Below are positions 1-5,867 of a stretch of DNA of 12,208 bases, one piece after another. The position numbers were made by a program, and so were the translations under genes. The stretch is taken from NCBI GenBank assembly GCA_947462425.1, contig CANHPI010000044.1, positions 1-12,208 on the forward strand, read 5' to 3'. Under the pieces are notes generated by a model. That model ran no database searches. It worked only from the letters and a program-made list of their open reading frames with translations, and was not told where the DNA came from. The stretch comes from Bacteroidota bacterium (GTDB lineage: Bacteria; Bacteroidota; Bacteroidia; B-17B0; B-17BO). Numbering within the stretch: the first letter of the stretch is position 1; each line of letters opens with the position of its first letter.

Positions 1-832
1 CAGGATACAAAAACGGTAAATTAAGGCCTATTTGAAATACACCTGAAGAAATGGTATAACCTTCTTCTCCATTTGGAAATATTTGAGGTATCAAATTATA
101 ATCTCTTCTATGAAGATGGGCTTGATCTATTATTACAGAATAATTTGAATAATTTAACTGAGATCCTGAATTACTAATCTTAAATTTTTTCAACCCATCT
201 GAATACGCTTGTGTGTAAGTTGCATTACCCATCGGATTGTAACGTCCATCAAAACGATGACCTCCGATTAAATAAAACGTAGAATCAATTTTACCCAATT
301 GCCCACCATTAACTGCAAAATTTTGATCTGTTATTTGTTTAAAAAATGGAATGATTGATGATCCATTAATCACTGCATTTATTAATCCACTTACAGAAAC
401 AGACGTTAAATTAGGGTATGTAATATGATCAGCAGCGGTGGCACTATAACCATAACCTCCAATAATATAAAGCGAATCTTCATCTTGATAAAAATTCATA
501 TTAGTAGACTGCATTTGCTCAGCTAAACTTGTTGCTAAAACAGTCACTGGAGATGTCCATAATTGTTGAGTATTAATATCAACAACATAAATAGTTGAAT
601 TATTATTAGCTACTGGAAAAGCATTAAATGGTTGACGCGCATGCAATCCATCTTTTCGTCCACCAATAATTAACCACTTGCCGCCAGATTGAGCTACAAC
701 ATATGAATGTAAGCCAGGAAGATTTGGAATTGTAATTGGCTTTAATTTAATTGAGTAATTAAATGGTATTGTTTGAGAATAAACAATCAACTGAATTGCT
801 AAAAATGTAACAAGAAAAATGTTAGTTTTCAT
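1..832 (-). CDS. Secreted Kelch-repeat protein, C-terminus beyond the window
   Basis: This frame is open from an ATG at 830-832 to the left edge, giving 277 residues with no stop, so the gene is partial. Residues 1-20 form a signal peptide (MKTN, then a hydrophobic stretch ending VYSQ), so the product is exported. Three Kelch-like blade signatures of the form hydrophobic-I-G-G are visible near residues 56-58, 124-126 and 189-191, each after a strand such as KWLIIGG, SLYIIGG or TFYLIGG, with regular spacing of about 65 residues. This points to a beta-propeller. Bacteroidota Kelch proteins of this kind often end in a type IX secretion sorting domain, but that end is not in view. It has its own upstream region after the terminator at 904-937, with repeated operator-like half-sites. 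No enzymatic residues were recognised, so a binding or surface role is only an inference. Confidence 0.8.
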   Translation of the reverse strand, partial: MKTNIFLVTFLAIQLIVYSQTIPFNYSIKLKPITIPNLPGLHSYVVAQSGGKWLIIGGRKDGLHARQPFNAFPVANNNSTIYVVDINTQQLWTSPVTVLATSLAEQMQSTNMNFYQDEDSLYIIGGYGYSATAADHITYPNLTSVSVSGLINAVINGSSIIPFFKQITDQNFAVNGGQLGKIDSTFYLIGGHRFDGRYNPMGNATYTQAYSDGLKKFKISNSGSQLNYSNYSVIIDQAHLHRRDYNLIPQIFPNGEEGYTISSGVFQIGLNLPFLYP

Positions 833-847
833 AATAATTATTTTTGG

Positions 848-855
848 TAAAATTA
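848..855 (-). promoter_or_regulatory. Possible -7 element for the Kelch gene
   Basis: On the minus strand this reads TAATTTTA, matching seven of eight positions of the Bacteroidota -7 consensus TAnnTTTG. It lies about 15 bases before the Kelch ATG. The match is imperfect in AT-rich DNA, so support is weak. The main support is that the motif at 877-891 lies exactly 21 bases upstream, the same spacing seen at the DUF2892 promoter. Confidence 0.3.
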
Positions 856-862
856 TACAGCT

Positions 863-894
863 ATTGCAACATACTATGTTACAATTGTTACAAT
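863..894 (-). promoter_or_regulatory. Operator-like cluster of TGTTACAAT half-sites upstream of the Kelch gene
   Basis: Positions 877-885 and 886-894 are two exact tandem copies of TGTTACAAT. Positions 863-871 (ATTGCAACA) form the inverted partner of the first copy with a single mismatch, separated by 5 bases (872-876). The dyad has the size and symmetry of a site for a dimeric regulator, and its position just upstream of the possible -7 element fits an activator site. A very similar 15-base sequence lies upstream of the next gene at 1209-1223. No regulator is encoded in the window, so the protein that would bind is unknown. Confidence 0.45.
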
Positions 895-903
895 TAAAAT
901 AAA

Positions 904-937
904 ACAACAAAGCCTCTAAAATTAGAGGCTTTGTTGT
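904..937 (-). terminator. Rho-independent terminator of the DUF2892 gene
   Basis: A perfect 15-bp stem (904-918 with 923-937) closes a 4-base loop. Its core is AAAGCCTCTA/TAGAGGCTTT. Read on the minus strand, the stem is followed directly by TTTTATTTT, a good U-tract. It starts 18 bases past the DUF2892 stop and lies before the Kelch upstream region, so it isolates the two genes. On the plus strand the bases after the stem are AAACTTT, so it acts mainly for minus-strand transcripts. Confidence 0.85.
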
Positions 938-954
938 AAACTTTAATCTTAACC

Positions 955-1161
955 TTATTTTTCTTTAGGACAAGTGCTCATCCCAAATAAAGTATATAAA
1001 GGGCAAAAACTAATTAAACTTGTTAAAACAAACACACCTGCCAATACTAATAGCACCATGCCCAATGTTCCAGAAATAACGTTTGTAAAGAATAAAGCTG
1101 CAATAACAATTGCGATTAATATTCTAATAATTTTATCAGTACTACCCATGTTTTTTTTCAT
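955..1161 (-). CDS. DUF2892 / YgaP-like small inner-membrane protein
   Basis: The product is 68 residues, beginning MKKNMGSTDKIIR. After this charged N-terminus come two hydrophobic segments (about residues 13-26 and 30-50) and a C-terminal part containing CPLYTLFGMSTC. This arrangement, an N-terminal GxxDkiiR motif, two membrane spans and a CPLY...C ending, is that of the DUF2892 (YgaP transmembrane) family, found alone or fused to rhodanese domains. A seven-codon extension from a TTG at 1180-1182 is open, but that TTG lies inside the likely -7 element (1180-1187), so the ATG at 1159-1161 is preferred. The gene is monocistronic, ending at the hairpin at 904-937. The molecular function of the stand-alone form is not known; the two cysteines might hint at redox or sulfur chemistry, but that is inference. 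Confidence 0.85.
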   Translation of the reverse strand: MKKNMGSTDKIIRILIAIVIAALFFTNVISGTLGMVLLVLAGVFVLTSLISFCPLYTLFGMSTCPKEK

Positions 1162-1179
1162 AATATTTTTAATTTGGAA

Positions 1180-1187
1180 CAAATATA
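1180..1187 (-). promoter_or_regulatory. -7 promoter element (TATATTTG) of the DUF2892 gene
   Basis: The minus strand reads TATATTTG, an exact match to TAnnTTTG, with its proximal edge 18 bases before the ATG at 1161. It predicts a transcription start near 1175. A clear TTTG at -33 is absent; instead the GTAACAATT-type motif at 1209-1223 occupies that region, suggesting activator dependence. Short AT-rich matches occur by chance, so position and spacing are the main support. Confidence 0.5.
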
Positions 1188-1208
1188 CATAAGTATTATG
1201 CTTTAGAA

Positions 1209-1223
1209 TGTAATAATTGTTAC
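1209..1223 (-). promoter_or_regulatory. Operator-like motif shared with the Kelch upstream region
   Basis: The plus strand reads TGTAATAATTGTTAC, identical at 13 of 15 positions to 877-891 (TGTTACAATTGTTAC). It lies 48 bases from its ATG, against 45 for the Kelch copy, and 21 bases separate it from the -7 element in both cases. Within it GTAA-N6-TTAC forms an inverted repeat. This suggests one regulator controlling both genes. Confidence 0.4.
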
Positions 1224-1422
1224 TTAGCTCTATGTTCTTTAATTTGAGTTTGAATGATTCCTATCACAATAATAAACTATACACTAAAATAAATAACACA
1301 TTTATAAGGGTTAGATGTAATAGCAACAGTTTCATTAGAACAACCGATGTAAAAATAACAGAGATAATAGGGAACTTTTACAAGGAATGCTACAAATAAA
1401 GCATAACTATTATTTAAAACTA

Positions 1423-2751
1423 CTACTTTAAATTCGATATTTTTACCTGTTTAGTCAATGGAATCAACATTAACACACCTAAAACAAAAAATAGAATTAA
1501 GGATAAAATAGAAGGGCGCATTCCTCCCATGATTTGACTAATTGCTCCAAATGATACTGTTCCTAAGATCATTCCAACTTTTTCAATAACATCATAAAAA
1601 CTAAAAAAACTAGCATGATCATCGGTTACAGGAAGAAATTTACTATATGTACTGCGAGATAACGATTGCACACCGCCCATCACTAAACCAACTAAGAAAG
1701 CAACAATGTAAAATTCAAAAGGCGTATGAACCACTAGATAAGTAAAAACACAAATAAAGATCCAAATAGAAATAGAAACCATTAATGATTTGATATTACC
1801 AATTTTTGTTGATAACCACGAAAACAAAAATGAACCTGCAATACCTACAAACTGAATAATTAAAATGCTTATAATTAAAGAACTGGTTTTTGTTTTTTCA
1901 GCCGCCTCACCTACACCCCAATCTATTTCATTACGGGCAAATAAAACAGCTACAACCATAATAGTTTGTACACCCATATTGTAAAAAAAGTATCCTCCCA
2001 AAAACTGTTTTAATTGAGGCAGCACTTTTATTTGTTTCCACACATTACTTAATTCTTTAAATCCTTTTGATATTAATCCTTTTTTATCAGAACCATGCGG
2101 AGTATGAGATTTTGATGGTAAATTTTTAAACGTGTATTGTGCAAAGCCCATCCACCAAATACCAACAAACAAAAAACTATACTTAGCTGGTATTTTTAAA
2201 ACCATAATGTTTACGAGGCAAATAATTAATAATAATGAACTTCCAAAGTAGCCTAAAGCAAAACCTTTAGCGCTTACTTTATCTTGATTATCAACAGATG
2301 CAATTTCTGGTAAATATGAATTATAATACACTAGGCTTCCCCAAAAACCTATGGTTGCAGTAATAAAAGGAATAAAACTAAGTTCTAAATTTAACCTATT
2401 AAAAAAAAACAAACCCATACAAGAAATTGAACCTAGGTAACAAAAAAATTGGAGAAAACGTTTTTTGTTACCCAAGTAATCGGCCACACCACTTAATATA
2501 GGTGTAATTATTACGACAATAGACAATGCAAAGGCATAGATAAAAGAATAAATATTCTGATTTTCGGCTTCGAAACCTAAAAATGATACGGTATGACCAA
2601 TAAAATTTTTATCAGCATCGTGTGTTGTTATATAATCATAAAAATTAGGAAAAATTGCGGAAGTAATTACAAGTGGAAAAACAGAATTTGCCCAATCGTA
2701 AAATGTCCATGCTTTGATTGTTTTAGCATTGTCTTTTTCAATAAGTTTCAT
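1423..2751 (-). CDS. UMF1-family MFS transporter (Atg22-like)
   Basis: With the ATG at 2749-2751 the product is 442 residues, starting MKLIEKDNAKTIKAWTFYDW. The WTFYDWANSVFPLVITSAIFP stretch is the hallmark N-terminus of the UMF1/Atg22-like branch of the major facilitator superfamily. About twelve hydrophobic segments are visible in two groups of six. A motif-A-like GVADYLGNKKRF lies in the loop after the second segment, and GGVQSLSRSTYSKFLP in the tenth segment is also typical of the branch. An ORF extension of 22 codons to 2817 is open but polar and unlike family N-termini, so it was not used. The substrate is unknown; yeast Atg22 exports amino acids from the vacuole, which does not define the bacterial members. 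The gene appears monocistronic with a long leader. Confidence 0.9.
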   Translation of the reverse strand: MKLIEKDNAKTIKAWTFYDWANSVFPLVITSAIFPNFYDYITTHDADKNFIGHTVSFLGFEAENQNIYSFIYAFALSIVVIITPILSGVADYLGNKKRFLQFFCYLGSISCMGLFFFNRLNLELSFIPFITATIGFWGSLVYYNSYLPEIASVDNQDKVSAKGFALGYFGSSLLLIICLVNIMVLKIPAKYSFLFVGIWWMGFAQYTFKNLPSKSHTPHGSDKKGLISKGFKELSNVWKQIKVLPQLKQFLGGYFFYNMGVQTIMVVAVLFARNEIDWGVGEAAEKTKTSSLIISILIIQFVGIAGSFLFSWLSTKIGNIKSLMVSISIWIFICVFTYLVVHTPFEFYIVAFLVGLVMGGVQSLSRSTYSKFLPVTDDHASFFSFYDVIEKVGMILGTVSFGAISQIMGGMRPSILSLILFFVLGVLMLIPLTKQVKISNLK

Positions 2752-2884
2752 ACAATTTAATTTTAAAATAATTTTTGATTCAACTGATAAATGCAACTTT
2801 TGGGAGGATTTAAACAATTAATTTTTATGTTAAATAATACTTTTTATTTTTTGAATGATTAATTTTATTTTGCCTACATTTTAT

Positions 2885-2920
2885 TCAAAATTAATATTTA
2901 GTATGCGTTATTAATTTTGA
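2885..2920 (-). promoter_or_regulatory. Perfect 12-bp inverted repeat at the UMF1 transcription start
   Basis: TCAAAATTAATA (2885-2896) and its exact reverse complement TATTAATTTTGA (2909-2920) flank a 12-base spacer. On the minus strand the repeat begins two bases after the TATCTTTG element, so it covers the expected transcription start. It could be an operator for a dimeric repressor or a hairpin at the 5' end of the mRNA. Confidence 0.5.
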
Positions 2921-2922
2921 CT

Positions 2923-2930
2923 CAAAGATA
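2923..2930 (-). promoter_or_regulatory. -7 promoter element (TATCTTTG) for the UMF1 transporter
   Basis: The minus strand reads TATCTTTG, an exact TAnnTTTG match in its commonest Bacteroidota form. It would give a leader of about 165 bases before the ATG at 2751. No convincing TTTG was found 19-21 bases upstream. Confidence 0.45.
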
Positions 2931-3405
2931 CAAAATAGCACTTAAAAAATGTAAAACAATCCAAATGCTATAATACCTATAAAATATGTAAAAGCAATTT
3001 TTTGTTGTAAGAATTTAAAAGCAAAAAAAATACATTGCAATTTTTTTGTACCTACCTAAAAAAGATTAATATAAGGCACTCTAGTTACTTTAGTCTTGCC
3101 TAAATACTAAAACATAGAAAACAAGATTACTTTACAATTATTATTGGCTTTGTAGAGTGTTCACGTATCATTTATATTATTACACCTATTTAGAGTTAAA
3201 GCATTATTCCAAATACCACTCACATATTATTGGACATGAACTAATTACTCATTTCTAATATTGTTAAAAAAAGTTTTAGCAAGAAATCTAAATAACATGA
3301 CAGATATGATTCCTTATTTTGTAAGACTAATAAAAAATAATTAATGAAATAGTTTTTTATAAATCAATCCAAGAATAATAATATTTTATTATTTATAATT
3401 AAATA

Positions 3406-3870
3406 TTAACTCAACTCCATTTGATATAAATCCAAACCTTTTGCCCAATGATCTCTTTCATAAGCAACAGTTTTAAAACCGTACTTTTCAAAAAAGAGAA
3501 AGGTGTGTTGAGTTGTTCCTAATGCTATTTTAACCTGCGGATATAATTCTTTGGCTTGTTGTATTCGGAACAATAATAATTCTTTACCAAAACCTTTTTT
3601 ATGATTCATGTTATCTACCATTCCCCAAGTCATAATAACATGTAGTTCATTAGTAAATTTTGTAGGTTGATTTAGAGCAATACCACCGCAACCAACAATT
3701 AATTCATCATTAAATACAACTGAATACGGCCCTCTTTCTAAACCATCTCTATCCAAAAAATTAAAGAATAATGGCAATTCTTCTTCAGCAAAATACAAAG
3801 GCATGTTACTTTTAAAAATTTCCAGTAACCGATTTTTGTACTCGGGTAAATATGACTTAATGGTTATCAA
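3406..3870 (-). CDS. GNAT-family N-acetyltransferase
   Basis: The 154-residue product has GNAT fold features: an N-terminal strand-helix (ITIKSYLPEYKNRLLEIFKSN), a PLYF-AEE segment, a strand with IVGCGGIAL near residues 58-66, and the acetyl-CoA pyrophosphate-binding turn HKKGFGKELL (about 90-99, matching the R/Q-x-x-G-x-G/A motif). The C-terminus (FFEKYGFKTV) matches the usual final helix-strand. The start is TTG at 3868-3870, 12 bases inside the end of gatC. The next in-frame ATG is at codon 23 and would delete the first strand, so the TTG is preferred; ATT at codon 4 is another possibility. Translation is probably coupled to gatC. The substrate cannot be told from sequence. Confidence 0.85.
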   Translation of the reverse strand: MITIKSYLPEYKNRLLEIFKSNMPLYFAEEELPLFFNFLDRDGLERGPYSVVFNDELIVGCGGIALNQPTKFTNELHVIMTWGMVDNMNHKKGFGKELLLFRIQQAKELYPQVKIALGTTQHTFLFFEKYGFKTVAYERDHWAKGLDLYQMELS

Positions 3871-4156
3871 TTACTTTAGGTACCTTAAAGTAATCTGAAT
3901 CTTTTTTAGGCGCATTTTTCAGAGCATCTTTTTGAGTTAAGGTATCATTAGGTTTATCCTCACGCATTACATTAACTTCATCAGTCATATAAATTAACGG
4001 TTCAACGCCATCGGTATCCATTTCGTTTAATTTATCTACAAATGCCAACATACGATTCATATCATTCAATATTTCAACCTTACCTTCTTCTGTAAATTCA
4101 AGACGAGCTAAATGAGCAACCTCGTCAACTGTTTTTATATCAATTTTTTGTGCCAT
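3857..4156 (-). CDS. gatC: Asp/Glu-tRNA amidotransferase subunit C (GatC)
   Basis: This 99-residue protein matches GatC in length and layout: an N-terminal helix VDEVAHLARLEFTEEG, a central helix LNDMNRMLAFVDKLNEMDTDG, then VEPLIYMTDEVNVMREDKPNDTL and an ending KDSDYFKVPKVID. GatC clamps GatA and GatB in the GatCAB complex, which converts misacylated Glu-tRNA(Gln) or Asp-tRNA(Asn) to the amide form in the cytoplasm. gatA and gatB are not in the window. The ATG at 4154-4156 lies 17 bases inside the end of the acyltransferase gene, and its own end overlaps the GNAT start, so the three genes form a tight operon with probable translational coupling. Confidence 0.95.
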   Translation of the reverse strand: MAQKIDIKTVDEVAHLARLEFTEEGKVEILNDMNRMLAFVDKLNEMDTDGVEPLIYMTDEVNVMREDKPNDTLTQKDALKNAPKKDSDYFKVPKVIDNH

Positions 4157-4892
4157 TGTATTCCTTTAAGGTATCATTAATAAGTTTAAAAACTTTTTCA
4201 CGCAAATCTACTAAATTTTCTTCAGTCATGCCTTTGGTTTCAATTGGCTCCAAAACAACTGTTTTTGCAACTCCAAAACATCCAAAACTTTTAAAATAAC
4301 CACCGTTTTGCAATAATTTCCAATTATTCAAATTCACAATAGGAACAATAGGAACTTGTTTTTCAATTGCTAGTTTAAAGGCTCCATTTTTAAAAGGTTT
4401 TAATTTACCAAAGTTCGAAATAGTTCCTTCTGGAAAAATAACCATACTTCTACCTTTTTCGATTTCTTCACCCGCTCTCATTAATGCTTTATGAGAGTCC
4501 ATCCTACTCGTTCTATTTACCGGAATATCCATGCCTTTAAAAAAGGTTTTAAATAATGGTGCTTTTAATAACTCTGCTTTTCCCATGTATATTGCTAAAT
4601 GATCTATATAAAACGTACTTAATACTATGTCTAAATATGACGTATGATTACCAACAAAAATACATGGTTGAGGCATTTTTTCAGATTTTGATTTATAAAT
4701 TATTTTTGGAATAATACCTGATAAATAAGCTATACAGCAAGACCAAATACGCTTAATTTTAAATGTAGTATTTAAATGTTGAGTTTTAATTGTAATGAAA
4801 AAAAATGGGTATAGAATTATAAATGTTATAACAAATTCTAGGAAAAACCACGATTTCCAAATGGGAGCGAATATAAATTTGATAGTTTTCAA
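4140..4892 (-). CDS. 1-acyl-sn-glycerol-3-phosphate acyltransferase (PlsC family)
   Basis: The product is about 251 residues if it starts at the TTG at 4890-4892 (MKTIKFIFAPIWKSWFF). It carries an N-terminal membrane span (about residues 14-34) and the acyltransferase blocks: NHTSYLD with the HX4D catalytic pair at H83/D88, GMDIPVNR near 120-127, FPEGT at 153-157 and VPIVPIV further on. PlsC enzymes transfer an acyl chain to lysophosphatidate, giving phosphatidate for phospholipid synthesis at the inner membrane; related members acylate other lipids, so the substrate is inferred. An open extension to a TTG at 4968-4970 exists, but a strong -7 element (4898-4905) lies within it, so the shorter form is preferred. 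The stop overlaps the gatC start by 17 bases. FPEGTIS in place of FPEGTRS is a variation that from memory occurs in this phylum. Confidence 0.88.
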   Translation of the reverse strand: MKTIKFIFAPIWKSWFFLEFVITFIILYPFFFITIKTQHLNTTFKIKRIWSCCIAYLSGIIPKIIYKSKSEKMPQPCIFVGNHTSYLDIVLSTFYIDHLAIYMGKAELLKAPLFKTFFKGMDIPVNRTSRMDSHKALMRAGEEIEKGRSMVIFPEGTISNFGKLKPFKNGAFKLAIEKQVPIVPIVNLNNWKLLQNGGYFKSFGCFGVAKTVVLEPIETKGMTEENLVDLREKVFKLINDTLKEYNGTKN

Positions 4893-4897
4893 GATCG

Positions 4898-4905
4898 CAA
4901 AGATA
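4898..4905 (-). promoter_or_regulatory. -7 promoter element (TATCTTTGC) of the plsC-gatC-GNAT operon
   Basis: The minus strand reads TATCTTTGC, an exact match to the phylum consensus with the frequent following C. It sits only 5 bases before the TTG proposed as the acyltransferase start, so the mRNA would be leaderless or almost so, or translation would begin a little further in. It decides against the longer N-terminus. Confidence 0.55.
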
Positions 4906-5108
4906 CAAATTTTAGAAATAAGATTTAAGAAATAGCCATGTTTGCTAATACACAATTTCGAAACACTCAACGAATTAATATTAACAATAAAAAGATTAAG
5001 TTAAATACTAATGTTAAACTTACTAAACCATCAGACCAAAAAAATAATAATTATAAAATTATGAATTGAGATTTTAGAGATGTAACAATAAATAAAGGCG
5101 AAAAATGT

Positions 5109-5116
5109 TACTTTTA
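5109..5116 (+). promoter_or_regulatory. Weak -7-like element before the ABC ATPase gene
   Basis: TACTTTTA matches seven of eight positions of TAnnTTTG and would place transcription start roughly 10-15 bases before the TTG start. No -33 element was seen. This is a tentative call in AT-rich DNA. Confidence 0.25.
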
Positions 5117-5135
5117 CCTAAAAATCAAAAACAAC

Positions 5136-5768
5136 TTGGATAATTTAATTTCAATAATAGTAACTAATGCTGGAAAAAAATTTGGCAGAGAGTGGATATT
5201 TAGAAATATTTCTTTAGAAATTAAAGGTGGTGAAAAAATAGTTGTTTTGGGATTAAATGGGTCTGGAAAATCAACTTTATTACAAGCATTAACAGGATAT
5301 TTAACATTAAATGAGGGCGAACTTATTTATTATAATAATCACAAAAAATTAGAAGATGAACAACAATATAATATTATTAGTTTAGCATCACCTTATCTCG
5401 AATTAATTGAAGATTTTACACTTCAGGAACAAATAGAACATGTTGCTATTTATAAACCATTTTTAAACGGTTTAACAACTGAAAATATTATTGAATTATC
5501 TGGTTTAACAGCTCATAAAAATAAATTCATTCAATTGTTTTCAAGTGGAATGAAACAACGCCTGAAATTAACTTTAGCAATATTGGCAGATGCACCTATA
5601 TTATTTTTAGATGAGCCAACAACCAATTTAGATGCTACCGTAATTAATTGGTACAAAACGTTAATAAAAGATTATGCAATGCATAAAACAATTATTGTAT
5701 GTTCTAATTCTATCAAAGATGAATATGGTTTTTGTGAACGAGTAATTACAATGGAAGATTTTAAGTGA
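5136..5768 (+). CDS. ABC transporter ATP-binding protein, no adjacent permease
   Basis: The 210-residue product is a single nucleotide-binding domain: Walker A GLNGSGKST at residues 39-47, signature region FSSGMKQR at 135-142, and Walker B ILFLDE at 155-160 followed by PTTNLD. The signature reads SSGM where LSGGQ is usual, the Q-loop position is in ASPYLELIEDF with no clear glutamine, and the H-switch histidine appears replaced in VCSNS (about 189-192). A fold AGKKFGREWIFRNIS near residues 12-26 is typical of a Bacteroidota group of short ABC ATPases of about 205-210 residues. No membrane partner is encoded nearby, so its transporter or other role is unknown. The TTG start at 5136-5138 is the first plausible in-frame codon; no ATG lies upstream in frame before the stop at 5067-5069. 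Confidence 0.88.
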   Translation: MDNLISIIVTNAGKKFGREWIFRNISLEIKGGEKIVVLGLNGSGKSTLLQALTGYLTLNEGELIYYNNHKKLEDEQQYNIISLASPYLELIEDFTLQEQIEHVAIYKPFLNGLTTENIIELSGLTAHKNKFIQLFSSGMKQRLKLTLAILADAPILFLDEPTTNLDATVINWYKTLIKDYAMHKTIIVCSNSIKDEYGFCERVITMEDFK

Positions 5769-5840
5769 TTTTTATTTAGGATAGACTAAATAAATCTATA
5801 AAAAAATATATTAGCTTACGAAAAATTTATACAACAAATA

Positions 5841-5861
5841 AATCTGAATAATTTTCAGATT
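5841..5861 (-). terminator. Possible terminator between convergent ABC and PorE-like genes
   Basis: AATCTGAA (5841-5848) and TTCAGATT (5854-5861) make a perfect 8-bp stem with a 5-base loop. It is 7 bases past the PorE-like stop on the minus strand, followed there by TATTTGTTGT, a poor T-tract. It may also serve the plus-strand ABC gene. Low GC makes it weak. Confidence 0.4.
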
Positions 5862-5867
5862 GTATTA

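Larger units (their letters stand above)
2752..3405. other. Non-coding AT-rich intergenic region, upstream of the UMF1 gene and downstream of the GNAT gene
   Basis: About 650 bases without a credible gene: all frames are broken by frequent stops and no protein family could be recognised in short frames. It contains a TATCTTTG -7 element (2923-2930) next to a 12-bp inverted repeat (2885-2920), an A/T-tract hairpin (3022-3048, seven or eight A's opposite seven T's around a loop), a weak AGGCA/TGCCT arm pair around 3074-3102, and an all-AT hairpin (3374-3393) just past the GNAT stop that could serve as a poor terminator. No tRNA or known RNA family was recognised. A decayed gene cannot be excluded for 3060-3340. 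Confidence 0.6.

Noticed and set aside
974..1192. A 72-codon plus-strand frame
   Set aside because: It is the antisense shadow of the DUF2892 gene; the minus-strand product has clear family features and its own promoter and terminator.
1217..1399. A 60-codon plus-strand frame
   Set aside because: No recognisable domain, composition of random AT-rich sequence, and no promoter or conserved context. It overlaps the upstream region of the DUF2892 gene.
1390..1422. Possible terminator after the UMF1 gene
   Set aside because: Only a 5-bp ATGCT/AGCAT stem with an 8-base loop and no T-tract on the minus strand.
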